64,000 nt of DNA from an uncultured Lachnospiraceae bacterium (GCA_934408585.1 CAKRVA010000001.1:186001-250000), one strand, 5' to 3'; counted from the stretch's first letter, positions 16,320-25,418 are shown. The notes: generated from the letters alone by a model not told the origin. Program-made: numbers and translations.

Positions 16320-17279
16320 TTATAATCCAAGTAATGCCAGCAGACACATCATTGCAGTAATAATGGTAAACACTGCCACTATCTTGGTTTCTTCCAAACC
16401 ACACAATTCAAAATGATGATGCAAAGGTGCCATTTTTAAAAGCCGATTGCCACCACTTATTTTAAAATAAAACACCTGTAAAATCACAGATAATGCTTCG
16501 ATTACATAAATCAATCCGATTACCGGCAAGAACAACGGAAGCTGCATCATATAAATACATGATGCCACAAATCCACCAAGCGCCAGTGAACCGGTATCAC
16601 CCATAAAAACGCTCGCAGGATGAACGTTAAATAGCAAAAAACCAAGTAATGCACCCGTCACTGCACAACATACCGGCAAAAGCTCCGGATAAAAAAATGC
16701 CGAAATCACCGTCAGAAATGTTCCAACCATAACGGTCACACTACCCGCAAGACCGTCCAGACCATCCGTCAGATTTACTCCATTCACAGTTCCCAGTACC
16801 ACGAAATAATATAACGGAACTGCAAGACCACCAGCCAGCAATGCTTTACCATCCGCAAACGGAATCTGCAACTGTATCTGCCATATCTGTGTTTTTTGCA
16901 AATACCACAAAAATCCGGTGGAAACTGCTATCTGCAACAATAACTTCTGTATCGGTGTAAGTCCCAGGGACCGATGCAGAACCACCTTAATAAAATCATC
17001 CAGAAATCCTATCAGTCCAAAACCAATGGTCATAAAAAGTATTGGCAGAATTTTTGGATATCTTCCAACGTATATTGCAGAAGTTAGTATGATACTAAGC
17101 AAAATCAGGATACCTCCCATGGTTGGTGTTCCTGATTTCTTAAGATGTGATACAGGTCCGTCCTCACGGACGGTCTGCCCCACTTTAATTCTCTTTAGTA
17201 ACGGAATAAACAGCTTTCCAAGTAACGCGCTTAAAACAAACGCAACCAGAACCGGAAAAACAATGTTTTGCAGTGTCAT
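16320..17279 (-). CDS. mraY: Phospho-N-acetylmuramoyl-pentapeptide transferase MraY
   Basis: A 319-residue enzyme with ten predicted membrane helices that transfers phospho-MurNAc-pentapeptide to undecaprenyl phosphate, forming lipid I. The signatures are PVSHLKKSGTPTMGG near residue 43, GFLDDFIK (with the catalytic Asp pair), NLTDGLDGLA and the C-terminal APLHHHFE. It sits between spoVD and murD. Confidence 0.96.
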   Translation of the reverse strand: MTLQNIVFPVLVAFVLSALLGKLFIPLLKRIKVGQTVREDGPVSHLKKSGTPTMGGILILLSIILTSAIYVGRYPKILPILFMTIGFGLIGFLDDFIKVVLHRSLGLTPIQKLLLQIAVSTGFLWYLQKTQIWQIQLQIPFADGKALLAGGLAVPLYYFVVLGTVNGVNLTDGLDGLAGSVTVMVGTFLTVISAFFYPELLPVCCAVTGALLGFLLFNVHPASVFMGDTGSLALGGFVASCIYMMQLPLFLPVIGLIYVIEALSVILQVFYFKISGGNRLLKMAPLHHHFELCGLEETKIVAVFTIITAMMCLLALLGL

Positions 17280-17291
17280 AAATAATACCTC

Positions 17292-19016
17292 TCAATTATA
17301 ATCCATTTTCCCCAGATAGGGAAGAATATTTTCAAAAAGTTGACGCACTACCGGTGCTGCCACCTGTCCACCATAATATACCCCCTTCGGCGTATGTATA
17401 ATTGCAATTGCAAGGACTTCCGGATCATCGGCAGGCGCAAATCCGATAAACGAAGAAATATAGCGTCCGCTTCCTCTTGGGAGTGTCTGACTCGTTGCTG
17501 TCTTTCCCCCAACCCTTGCCCCTTCTACATATCCGTTTTTTCCGGAGCCATTTTCAACTACCTGTTCCAAAATCATTCGCATGGTTGCCGAGGTTTCCTC
17601 CGACACAATTTGTTTTCCTTCCGGATAATCAAGCTTTTTTATAGAATCCCCCTGCCGATTGGAAACTTTTACTCCAAAGTGCGGTGTAATTCGTTTTCCG
17701 CCATTGATGAGTGACGATACTGTTGATGCCATCTGAATCGGTGTCACCTGAAATGACTGTCCAAAAGAAACTGTTGCAAGCTCTACAGCTTTCATATCTT
17801 CCTTTTTATGCATAATCGTTCCGGCTTCTCCCGGAAGGTCTACTCCGGTCTTTTCAAGCAGCCCAAACTGTTTAAAGTAACGGTAATAATTATCTACTCC
17901 AAGCCTTAAACCCACCGTAATAAACACTGGGTTACACGAATTCATTGTTGCCTCAACAAACGTCTGGGAACCATGCCCTGCAATTTTGTGGCAGCGGATG
18001 CGGCGGTCTTCTACCATAATGTACCCCGGGCAGCTAAATGTGGATTCCGGCGTAACGACGCCTTCCTCAAGTCCTGCCGATGCTGTAATTACCTTAAAGG
18101 TAGAACCCGGTTCATAGGTATCACTAATACACCCATTACGCCACATCTGGTTCAAAAGTTCCTGCTTCTTTTCACTTGTCAATCCGTCTCCTGCACCATT
18201 CAGTTCATACGGATGATTCAAATCAAATTCCGGCACATCGACCATTGCATAAAGCTCCCCATTCTTAGGGTTAATTACAACGATACAGACGCGTTCTGCC
18301 TCTTTGGTCTCCATGACCTGTTTGGCAAGCTGTGTTGCATAGCTTTGAATGTTCATATCCATACTGATGTACAAGTCGTTTCCGGGTTCCGGCTCCACAC
18401 GTTCTTCGCCGGCTTCACTGATTTCTACTCCTCTGGCATCTGTTACAGTCAGAATAGTTCCTTCCTGCCCTTTCAGATATTCCTCGTACTTTACTTCCAG
18501 ACCAATAATTCCCTGATTATCCCCGCCTGTAAATCCCAAAACCTTTGAGCCTAAAGAATCATATGGATAATATCTTTTATAGTCTTCATCCACTTTAACG
18601 CCGTCCAGATTGTAGCTGCGAATTTTATCCCCCGTTTTCTTATCCACATTACTTTTTATTCGTTCAATCGAGGAATACTTTTCTACTCTCTTCCGGATAT
18701 CTTTCTCCGGAAGATCAAGTTCCCTGGATAACACTTCTACAATCCGGTCAGGCTCCTTAATCTGATTATGAATTACAGAAATTGTACAGACCGTCTTATT
18801 ATCCGCAATGACACATCCATTCACATCAAGAATTCTTCCCCTTGCTGCCTTTATGGAACGCTCCCGTTCATGTAACTGCTGTGCCCTTTCCTGATAATAC
18901 TCCGATTGAAAAATCATCAGATACCCCAATCTTCCCATTAGTAACAGCAGTAATGCCATACAAATGAAAAAGAAAGATACAATTTTCTTCCGGTTATAAG
19001 TCTTATTTTTGAGCAT
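17292..19016 (-). CDS. spoVD: Class B penicillin-binding protein, SpoVD/FtsI-like
   Basis: A 574-residue transpeptidase. It has one N-terminal membrane helix (about 12-34), a PBP dimer domain (about 55-200) and a transpeptidase domain with STFK (305-308) and SCN (360-362). The third motif reads KTA (505-507) instead of the usual K-T/S-G. It lacks a C-terminal PASTA domain. The chosen ATG (19014-19016) follows GAGG by 6 bp, and that GAGG lies in the descending arm of a terminator-like hairpin. Upstream in-frame ATGs lie in or before the hairpin and lack ribosome-binding sites. Confidence 0.9.
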   Translation of the reverse strand: MLKNKTYNRKKIVSFFFICMALLLLLMGRLGYLMIFQSEYYQERAQQLHERERSIKAARGRILDVNGCVIADNKTVCTISVIHNQIKEPDRIVEVLSRELDLPEKDIRKRVEKYSSIERIKSNVDKKTGDKIRSYNLDGVKVDEDYKRYYPYDSLGSKVLGFTGGDNQGIIGLEVKYEEYLKGQEGTILTVTDARGVEISEAGEERVEPEPGNDLYISMDMNIQSYATQLAKQVMETKEAERVCIVVINPKNGELYAMVDVPEFDLNHPYELNGAGDGLTSEKKQELLNQMWRNGCISDTYEPGSTFKVITASAGLEEGVVTPESTFSCPGYIMVEDRRIRCHKIAGHGSQTFVEATMNSCNPVFITVGLRLGVDNYYRYFKQFGLLEKTGVDLPGEAGTIMHKKEDMKAVELATVSFGQSFQVTPIQMASTVSSLINGGKRITPHFGVKVSNRQGDSIKKLDYPEGKQIVSEETSATMRMILEQVVENGSGKNGYVEGARVGGKTATSQTLPRGSGRYISSFIGFAPADDPEVLAIAIIHTPKGVYYGGQVAAPVVRQLFENILPYLGKMDYN

Positions 19017-19070
19017 AAAAAACCTCATAGAAAAGGGCTTACTACAATTTATTCCCCTTTCTATGAGGTT
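19017..19070 (-). terminator. Terminator-like hairpin between the two PBP genes (possible attenuator)
   Basis: Arms 19054-19070 and 19021-19037 pair over 16 bp with one bulge, and six U residues follow on the minus strand. It begins 4 bp after the upstream PBP stop codon and ends directly at the spoVD start codon. It should reduce transcription into spoVD-mraY-murD and could hide the spoVD ribosome-binding site. Confidence 0.7.
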
Positions 19071-19074
19071 ATTC

Positions 19075-21297
19075 CTATTCTTCGGAAGGTGTCGGTGATT
19101 CCTCCGGTGTCGCTTCTTCACCGGAAGTGCCTTCGCCGCCTTCATAGCTTTCTCCATAAACCGCTCCGGTTACCGGGTCTACATAAGCTCCCGTATTCGG
19201 GTCCACTGCATATCCGGTAGCAGGGTCTATTGGGAAATCTTTCCAAGGTTCCGCATTTTCTGTTGATTCAGGTTCCTGTGTATTTTCTTCCGTACCGGTT
19301 TCACTTCCATCCTCCGGAGTCTCTGTATTCTCATCTCCTTCAGTGGCATCTTCTGTTACCTGCGGTGTACGGATTTCAATCTGAAGCTGTTCCAGTTCCT
19401 GTCTTTCGGCATCAGATAACTCTTCGGTCATGAAAATGCCAAGATATGGAAGTGCTTCTGTCAAAATGCTTCTTACGATTCGTGTCGCATATTTTGCATC
19501 GTCCTGAGGTCTTGCATTCGGACGGTCTACTACAACATAAATAGCTATCTGTGGATTGTCCGCAGGTGCGTATCCCATAAAAGATACCACATATTCTTTA
19601 TTACCACGGGGGAGTGTCTCTGCCGTACCGGTTTTTCCACCAATCATGTAGCCTGCCGGTCTCGCCGTTTTACCGGTACCATGTTCTCCGGTTACTACTG
19701 TATTGCACATCATGCGGATTTTCTCTGAAGTTTCTTCCGAAATCGTCTGCTTCAGCACTCTTGGCTCCACATTCTGTACCGTTGCTCCGGATGGACTCAC
19801 AATTTTCTTCACCACATGCGGCTCATAATAATAACCGCCATTAATCAGTGAGCAAAATCCACTAATCATCTGTATCATCGTTGCATTGAATGACTGACCG
19901 AAACTATTTGTTGCAAGGTCTGCAGAACCCATGGTGTTACTGTCAAACACAAGACTTGCCGTTCTTGCTTCTCCTGCCAGGTCAATATTTGTTTTTAATC
20001 CCATATTAAAGATATGCTGAAATTCCGTAAATCTGTCTGTACCAATTGCTCTTGCTATATACATCATACAAACGTTACAGGAACGTTCAATTCCTTCTGT
20101 TACCGTAATCATGCCATCCCCATACCAGTTGTGGCATTTAATCTTATGACCGCCTACTTCCAAAACACCCTTACATTCATAAGTTTCGTTTCCGGTAATG
20201 GCACCGCTTTCAATTCCGGCTGCTACGGTAAATGGCTTTGAAACCGATCCTGGTTCATAAGTATCATTGATACAGAAATTCTTCCACAGTGCATTCAGAT
20301 TCTGGTATAATGCATCTCCATCCAAAGTACTGACATTTTCTGCATTGATATACTCTCCGGTTTTATTACCGCTTTCATCCAGCATCGGCATTCCAATCAG
20401 TGCATCTGTGTTTCGCACATCATTCAGGTTAAACACGGGATAGCTCGCCATTGCAAGAACTTCTCCGCTATTTACATCCATCATAATGCACCCAACATTA
20501 TTTGCTCCATTTCCGTCACGGACATTGTTCTGATATTCATCATTAAACTTCTTCAGATATTTTTCTACAATACTTTGTAAATTTGCATCAATCGTCGTTA
20601 CGATACTGTTTCCGTCTACCGCCGGAATGGTTGTCCGTTCCACATTTGCATCGGAATTGATATAACCATATTCGCGCCCCTGGGTTCCCGACAAGACATC
20701 ATTATAATACTCTTCCAATCCATAGGAACCAACATTATCGCTGGAAGTAAATCCAATCACATCACAGGCAAGTGAATTTCCGGGATAGGTTCTCTGATAT
20801 TCCTCCTCAAACCAGATTCCCTTAACAAGCGAATTCTCTTCATTCTGCAGTTCCTTAAAAGCCTCAATCTGCTCATATGGTAATCGTTTTGCCAAAACGT
20901 AATATCTGGATGTTTCCTTGTTCTGTGCAATATAGGCACGCACACTTGCCGTATCTATACCAAACTGTGTCTGTAATGCACTCAGCGTAGGCTCCAGATA
21001 ATCTTCCTTTTCTGAAATGGCAACCGCATCAAGAACGACATTATATACTTTCTCACTCGATGCCAGAATACTTCCATTTGCATCAAGAATAGACCCACGT
21101 TTATAAGGAATTGTTGTGCTGTCATATTTCTGCTGGGACAAGATCTGTTTCTTATACTGTTCCCCATTATCCCTCGTTATGGCAAACAACCGGTAAGTTA
21201 AACCCACAAAAGCCAGTAGTATTGCCATAAACAATACTACCAGCTTCTTCTGCATTGTTACTGTAAATTTATTTTTATTACTATTCTGATTACCCAA
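19075..21297 (-). CDS. Class B penicillin-binding protein (FtsI/PBP2-like) with acidic C-terminal tail
   Basis: A 740-residue septal-type transpeptidase. One membrane helix (about 18-40) and a dimer domain are followed by a transpeptidase domain with SVSK (351-354), SCN (406-408) and KTG (555-557), all canonical. After about residue 635 comes an acidic, Thr/Glu-rich low-complexity tail. It contains three tandem 8-residue units (DPATGYAV, DPNTGAYV, DPVTGAVY; residues 691-714). The tail is absent from model FtsI proteins. The gene follows ftsL and precedes a second PBP gene, so this is probably the vegetative division enzyme and the next the sporulation one. Confidence 0.92.
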   Translation of the reverse strand: MGNQNSNKNKFTVTMQKKLVVLFMAILLAFVGLTYRLFAITRDNGEQYKKQILSQQKYDSTTIPYKRGSILDANGSILASSEKVYNVVLDAVAISEKEDYLEPTLSALQTQFGIDTASVRAYIAQNKETSRYYVLAKRLPYEQIEAFKELQNEENSLVKGIWFEEEYQRTYPGNSLACDVIGFTSSDNVGSYGLEEYYNDVLSGTQGREYGYINSDANVERTTIPAVDGNSIVTTIDANLQSIVEKYLKKFNDEYQNNVRDGNGANNVGCIMMDVNSGEVLAMASYPVFNLNDVRNTDALIGMPMLDESGNKTGEYINAENVSTLDGDALYQNLNALWKNFCINDTYEPGSVSKPFTVAAGIESGAITGNETYECKGVLEVGGHKIKCHNWYGDGMITVTEGIERSCNVCMMYIARAIGTDRFTEFQHIFNMGLKTNIDLAGEARTASLVFDSNTMGSADLATNSFGQSFNATMIQMISGFCSLINGGYYYEPHVVKKIVSPSGATVQNVEPRVLKQTISEETSEKIRMMCNTVVTGEHGTGKTARPAGYMIGGKTGTAETLPRGNKEYVVSFMGYAPADNPQIAIYVVVDRPNARPQDDAKYATRIVRSILTEALPYLGIFMTEELSDAERQELEQLQIEIRTPQVTEDATEGDENTETPEDGSETGTEENTQEPESTENAEPWKDFPIDPATGYAVDPNTGAYVDPVTGAVYGESYEGGEGTSGEEATPEESPTPSEE

Positions 21298-21342
21298 AAC
21301 GTTACCTACCTTTGTTACAATTCAGATAAAGAAACTGTCTGG

Positions 21343-21816
21343 TTAATCCGGAATTTCTCCCGTCTGACGTACATAGTCACTTCCCTCACCGTTAAAGACC
21401 ACAATCTGGCCTTCTTCGGCATAGCGCATTCCTAATTCCTGAATTGCAATTCGTTTTACTTCTTCAAGATTGATGTTACTTGTTATTCTACTATAATTTT
21501 CATCATTATCAAGTCTTAAATCATTTAAATATTTTTCCTGTTTGGAAATATGTTTAATACTATTCGTAATATCGGACTGCAAGGTAATATATCCCGTTAA
21601 AATAAATCCTGCTGCAACAATTGCGACTGCAAAAAACAAAATACTTCCAATGTTCATGCGAAGTGCTCTTGCGCGGTTTCGTTTTGTCTGTCCCCCAACT
21701 TTGTGGATGGGTTCTCTTGTCTCTGGTAGTGCACTAAGTTTTCTTACTGTATTTCCCTGCACATACATGCTGTTCCGATATGCAGTTTTCCTTGCTGTTC
21801 TAGTGTCCACCCTCAT
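21343..21816 (-). CDS. ftsL: FtsL-like septum formation protein
   Basis: A 157-residue bitopic protein. A basic, disordered cytosolic N-terminus (about 1-53) is followed by one membrane helix (about 55-75), a short extracytoplasmic coiled coil with a leucine-type pattern (SIKHISKQEKYLNDLRL), and a C-terminal RIAIQELGMRYAEEGQIVVF segment typical of FtsL/DivIC. Its position between rsmH and the PBP gene is the normal place for ftsL. Identification rests on architecture and position more than residue identity. Confidence 0.85.
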   Translation of the reverse strand: MRVDTRTARKTAYRNSMYVQGNTVRKLSALPETREPIHKVGGQTKRNRARALRMNIGSILFFAVAIVAAGFILTGYITLQSDITNSIKHISKQEKYLNDLRLDNDENYSRITSNINLEEVKRIAIQELGMRYAEEGQIVVFNGEGSDYVRQTGEIPD

Positions 21817-21821
21817 GACAA

Positions 21822-22763
21822 CTAACCTCCATGTCTTTCAAAAATTCTCAGCTTTGCACTCTTTGCTCTGCTGTTATTACTCAGTTCTTCTTCACTCGGA
21901 AGAATCGGTTTTCCTGTGATTACAATTCCCTTGCTTACCTTTCCACAAACACATACCGGAAAGCTTGGTGGACAGGTACAGGGATTTGCCGCCTTGCGGA
22001 ATGCCGTTTTTACAATCCGGTCTTCCAAAGAATGAAAGGTAATAATGCATAACCTTCCGCCCGGATTCAACAAATCAATCAGTTCTTCCAACGACTCTCT
22101 CAAAACCTCCAGCTCATGGTTACATTCAATCCGGATTGCCTGAAAAGTTCTTTTGGAAGGATGTCCGCCTTCTGCTCTCATCTTGGCAGGAATCGATGCT
22201 TTAATGATTTCATTCAACTGACCGGTCGTTTCTATCGGAGCCTTTTGGCGTTCCAAAACAATATGTTTTGCAATATTCTTCGCAAATTTGTCTTCGCCAT
22301 AATCACGAATGATATGGAACAAGTCCATTTCGCTGTATTCGTTCACAATTTCTTTTGCAGACAACCGGTTTCTCTGGTCCATCCGCATATCTAGTGGTGT
22401 ATCATATCGATAAGAAAATCCCCGTTCTTTATCATCCAATTGATAAGAGGAAACTCCCAAATCGAGTAACATTCCATCAATTCCCTGAATTCCAAGCTCC
22501 TGCAACACCTGTCTGGTGTTCCGGTAATTATTTCTTACAATCGTAACCCGGTCTTCATATGGCTTCAGTCTTTTTGTTGCCGCCTGTATGGCTGCCTCAT
22601 CCTGGTCAATACCAATCAGACGTCCTCCATTCGTAAGTCTGGAAGCTACTACGCTGGCATGTCCGGCACCTCCAAGTGTTCCGTCCACATAAATACCATC
22701 CGGCCTGATACAAAGTCCTTCCACTGATTCATTTAGCAGCACTGACGTATGATTAAATTCCAT
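21822..22763 (-). CDS. rsmH: 16S rRNA (cytosine1402-N4)-methyltransferase RsmH
   Basis: A 313-residue SAM-dependent enzyme that methylates N4 of C1402 in the ribosomal P site. It starts MEFNHTSVLLNE, a family hallmark, followed by DGTLGGAGHA (SAM-binding), DGMLLDLGVSSYQLDD and the C-terminal FHSLEDRIVK. It is second in the dcw operon, 12 bp after mraZ. Confidence 0.96.
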   Translation of the reverse strand: MEFNHTSVLLNESVEGLCIRPDGIYVDGTLGGAGHASVVASRLTNGGRLIGIDQDEAAIQAATKRLKPYEDRVTIVRNNYRNTRQVLQELGIQGIDGMLLDLGVSSYQLDDKERGFSYRYDTPLDMRMDQRNRLSAKEIVNEYSEMDLFHIIRDYGEDKFAKNIAKHIVLERQKAPIETTGQLNEIIKASIPAKMRAEGGHPSKRTFQAIRIECNHELEVLRESLEELIDLLNPGGRLCIITFHSLEDRIVKTAFRKAANPCTCPPSFPVCVCGKVSKGIVITGKPILPSEEELSNNSRAKSAKLRIFERHGG

Positions 22764-22775
22764 TGGTTACTCCAT

Positions 22776-23207
22776 TTATATTCCGATTCCAAGTGAAATC
22801 ATATGCTTGGATATTTCTTCCATATCTTCATAGGAAACTGTTCCATCCCAGCGTTCCTTACTCCAGATTTCAATTCGGCTTCCTACTCCCACCAGAACGG
22901 CATCCTTTGTAATTTCTGCAAAATCACGTAAAACTGCCGGAATCAGAATTCTTCCCTGCTTGTCCACTTCCACGCTGGCTGCACCAGCTAAAAAGTATCT
23001 TGTAAACTGTCTTGCTTCTTTATCAATCATTGGTAGTGAACGTAACTTTTCTTCAAATTTCGCCCATTCGTTGTTGTCATACACAAACAGGCAGCCATCC
23101 ATTCCTTTTGTTACAACAAATTCATCGCCAAGACTCTCACGGAATTTGGAAGGAACAATAAGCCTGCCTTTGGCATCAATTGTATGGTTGTATTCTCCCA
23201 TGAACAT
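22776..23207 (-). CDS. mraZ: Transcriptional regulator MraZ
   Basis: A 143-residue DNA-binding protein with two AbrB-like repeats. The first shows MGEYNHTIDAKGRLIVPSKFRE and the second AASVEVDKQGRILIPAVLRDFA; both carry the DxKGR/DxQGR loop used for DNA contact. MraZ regulates its own operon. A tandem array of 10-bp repeats lies immediately upstream, and its last unit supplies the GGTGG ribosome-binding site 9 bp before the ATG. It is the first gene of the dcw cluster. Confidence 0.95.
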   Translation of the reverse strand: MFMGEYNHTIDAKGRLIVPSKFRESLGDEFVVTKGMDGCLFVYDNNEWAKFEEKLRSLPMIDKEARQFTRYFLAGAASVEVDKQGRILIPAVLRDFAEITKDAVLVGVGSRIEIWSKERWDGTVSYEDMEEISKHMISLGIGI

Positions 23208-23216
23208 TTATACAAT

Positions 23217-23267
23217 CCACCACTTTCTACCACTTAGTTGACACTATCTACCACTTTCCACCACTTT
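23217..23267 (-). promoter_or_regulatory. MraZ-box array (five 10-11 bp repeats) upstream of mraZ
   Basis: On the minus strand the units are AAAGTGGTGG, AAAGTGGTAG, a degenerate unit (ATAGTGTCAAC), TAAGTGGTAG and AAAGTGGTGG, head to tail at about one helical turn. They lie between the promoter and the start codon. MraZ is known to bind short direct repeats with a GTGG/TGGG core, so this is the likely autoregulatory operator. The fifth unit overlaps the mraZ ribosome-binding site. Confidence 0.8.
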
Positions 23268-23276
23268 TATGTCCAT

Positions 23277-23305
23277 TTTATACTAAAAAGAGGTGATATG
23301 CAAGC
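23277..23305 (-). promoter_or_regulatory. Predicted dcw operon promoter
   Basis: A -10 box TATAAA (23277-23282) is preceded by TTGCAT (23298-23303) at about 15 bp on the minus strand. The MraZ-box array begins 9 bp downstream. The -35 spacing is short, so the -35 assignment is weak. Confidence 0.5.
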
Positions 23306-23340
23306 ATAAAAATAGCGCCTTGCAATCACTGCAAGGCGCA
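23306..23340 (-). terminator. Intrinsic terminator after lgt
   Basis: A perfect 10-bp GC-rich stem GCGCCTTGCA/TGCAAGGCGC (23315-23324 with 23330-23339) with a 5-nt loop, then UAUUUUU on the minus strand. It closes the long murE-lgt transcription unit just upstream of the dcw promoter. Confidence 0.85.
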
Positions 23341-23379
23341 TAAATACGGTGTTTTTCTCTATTTTACCCGATGTTGTAT

Positions 23380-24303
23380 TCAGTTATCCTGTTCACAACT
23401 AGATGTTGTGTCTTGTGCATTTTCTTCCTTTTGAGAATTTTTTTTATTTTTTTTCAAAATAACAATTCGTATCACAATATCACCTATGACAGACGCAATT
23501 ACCATAATAATGGCAAGCACCTGGGATACCGGTATTGTCGTTCCCCTCAGGAACAACTGGTCAGTACGAATGCCTTCAATCCATGCTCTTCCGAGTCCAT
23601 AACCACCCAGATAAAGAAGTCCAATCTCCCCTTCAAACTTCTTATGCTTCCAATAAACCAGCATAATTGCTAATATCATCAGGCACCACAGACTTTCATA
23701 TAAAAAAGTGGGATGAACCTGAATATAATTGGTTCCTGCTGTCATATGCTCACGGATAGACTCACTGATATCAATCTCACGCACCATTTCTACCGGAATA
23801 CGCATTGCGAGAAGATTATCGGTATACTCTCCGAACACCTCACGGTTCGTAAAATTTCCCCATCTTCCAATTGCCTGTCCAAGAATCAATCCCGGAACAG
23901 CCGTATCAATCAGCAAAAAGGGATTCAGCTTGCGAATTCTGGCAAATACAAAAACGGTAATAAATGCCACAATGACCCCACCGTAAATTGCAAGACCACC
24001 CTCGCGCAGATTAAAGATGCTTAAAAGATGATTCTTGTAATAATCCCATTCAAAAAATACATAATAAGCTCTGGCACCAATGATTGATAAAATCACTGCC
24101 CACATTGCGAGGTCAAAATACACTTCGGGGTCCTGACCGGTTTTCTTTGCTACTTTTTCTGCCATAAGATATCCACAGATTACACCTAATGCAATACAGA
24201 TTCCATATACGGCAATTGTAAATCCAAATATTGTAAATCCCTGAGGTACATACTTCAAATCGATTCCAAGATTAGGAAACGATATTTCCATTAAATCCAT
24301 CAT
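23380..24303 (-). CDS. lgt: Prolipoprotein diacylglyceryl transferase Lgt
   Basis: A 307-residue membrane enzyme with about seven helices that transfers diacylglycerol from phosphatidylglycerol to the lipobox cysteine of preprolipoproteins. The signature GQAIGRWGNFTNREVFG is present, along with HPTFLYES and GLGRAWIEGIRTDQL. The C-terminus ends in a charged tail (KKNKKNSQKEENAQD). Its substrates would include the two lipoproteins encoded in this window. It is last in the murE-led operon. The start could be either of the two ATG codons at the N-terminus. Confidence 0.95.
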   Translation of the reverse strand: MMDLMEISFPNLGIDLKYVPQGFTIFGFTIAVYGICIALGVICGYLMAEKVAKKTGQDPEVYFDLAMWAVILSIIGARAYYVFFEWDYYKNHLLSIFNLREGGLAIYGGVIVAFITVFVFARIRKLNPFLLIDTAVPGLILGQAIGRWGNFTNREVFGEYTDNLLAMRIPVEMVREIDISESIREHMTAGTNYIQVHPTFLYESLWCLMILAIMLVYWKHKKFEGEIGLLYLGGYGLGRAWIEGIRTDQLFLRGTTIPVSQVLAIIMVIASVIGDIVIRIVILKKNKKNSQKEENAQDTTSSCEQDN

Positions 24304-24320
24304 GCAAAATCACATCCATC

Positions 24321-25418
24321 CTATACATTAAACCGGAACAGAATTACATCCCCGTCCTGGACAACATAATCTTTTCCTTCCATGCCAACCAATCCCTTTT
24401 CACGGGCAGCTGCCAAAGAACCCTGTTCCAGCAAATCTTTATAATTAACTACTTCTGCTTTGATAAATCCACGTTCAAAATCCGTATGAATTTTTCCGGC
24501 TGCCTGAGGTGCCTTTGTTCCGATTTTAATGGTCCATGCTCTTGTTTCATCTTCTCCGGCAGTCAAAAAGCTCATAAGTCCAAGAAGAGAATAGCTTGCA
24601 CGAATCAGTTTTTCAAGTCCGGATTCCTTAAGTCCCAAGTCCTCTAAGAACATTGCCTTTTCATCATCATCCAGCTCTGCAATTTCCTGCTCAATCTGAG
24701 CGCAGATTACAAATACCTCACTGCCGTCTTCTTTGGCAAACTCACGCACCTTCTGAACGCCTGCATTGGATGCGCCGTCATCTGCCAGGTCATCCTCTGC
24801 AACATTTGCTGCATAAATGGTCGGTTTATAAGTAAGAAGATTCAGGCTCTTTAAAATTGCCTGCTTGTCCTCATCATCAGTTACATAGCTCTTTGCCATT
24901 TTTCCGGCTTCAAGATGCTGAATCAGTTCTTCCAGAAGCTCTGCTTCTTTTGCATAAGATTTATCAATTCTGGCCGCCTTTCCGGTCTTTGCCATTCTTC
25001 TTTCCAGGATTTCCAAATCTGAGAAAATTAATTCCAGATTAATTGTTTCAATATCACGAAGTGGGTCAATGCTTCCATCCACATGTACCACATTGGGGTC
25101 TTCAAAACATCTTACTACATGAACGATTGCATCCACTTCACGAATGTTACTTAAAAACTGGTTACCAAGACCTTCACCCTTGGAAGCTCCTTTTACCAGT
25201 CCTGCAATATCAACGAATTCAATCACTGCCGGCGTAACCTTTTTGGATTGATACAAATCTCCAAGCAGTTTCAGACGTTCATCCGGTACTGCAACCACAC
25301 CCACATTCGGGTCTATGGTACAGAATGGATAATTTGCGGATTCTGCGCCTGCCTTTGTCAATGAATTAAATAATGTACTTTTTCCCACATTGGGCAATCC
25401 CACGATTCCTAGTTTCAT
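24321..25418 (-). CDS. ychF: Redox-regulated ATPase/GTPase YchF
   Basis: A 365-residue Obg-family nucleotide-binding protein. It has G1 GLPNVGKST (6-14), FVDIAGLVKGASKGEGLGNQFL as G3/switch region, and a C-terminal TGS domain (TIKIGTKAPQAAGKIHTDFERGFIKAEV). YchF homologues prefer ATP and associate with ribosomes. It lies 6 bp downstream of rsgA, another ribosome-linked GTPase gene. Confidence 0.96.
   Translation of the reverse strand: MKLGIVGLPNVGKSTLFNSLTKAGAESANYPFCTIDPNVGVVAVPDERLKLLGDLYQSKKVTPAVIEFVDIAGLVKGASKGEGLGNQFLSNIREVDAIVHVVRCFEDPNVVHVDGSIDPLRDIETINLELIFSDLEILERRMAKTGKAARIDKSYAKEAELLEELIQHLEAGKMAKSYVTDDEDKQAILKSLNLLTYKPTIYAANVAEDDLADDGASNAGVQKVREFAKEDGSEVFVICAQIEQEIAELDDDEKAMFLEDLGLKESGLEKLIRASYSLLGLMSFLTAGEDETRAWTIKIGTKAPQAAGKIHTDFERGFIKAEVVNYKDLLEQGSLAAAREKGLVGMEGKDYVVQDGDVILFRFNV

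Noticed and set aside
19017..19157. 47-residue basic N-terminal extension of the SpoVD-like protein
   Set aside because: It overlaps the end of the upstream PBP gene and the terminator-like hairpin, and no ribosome-binding site supports it.
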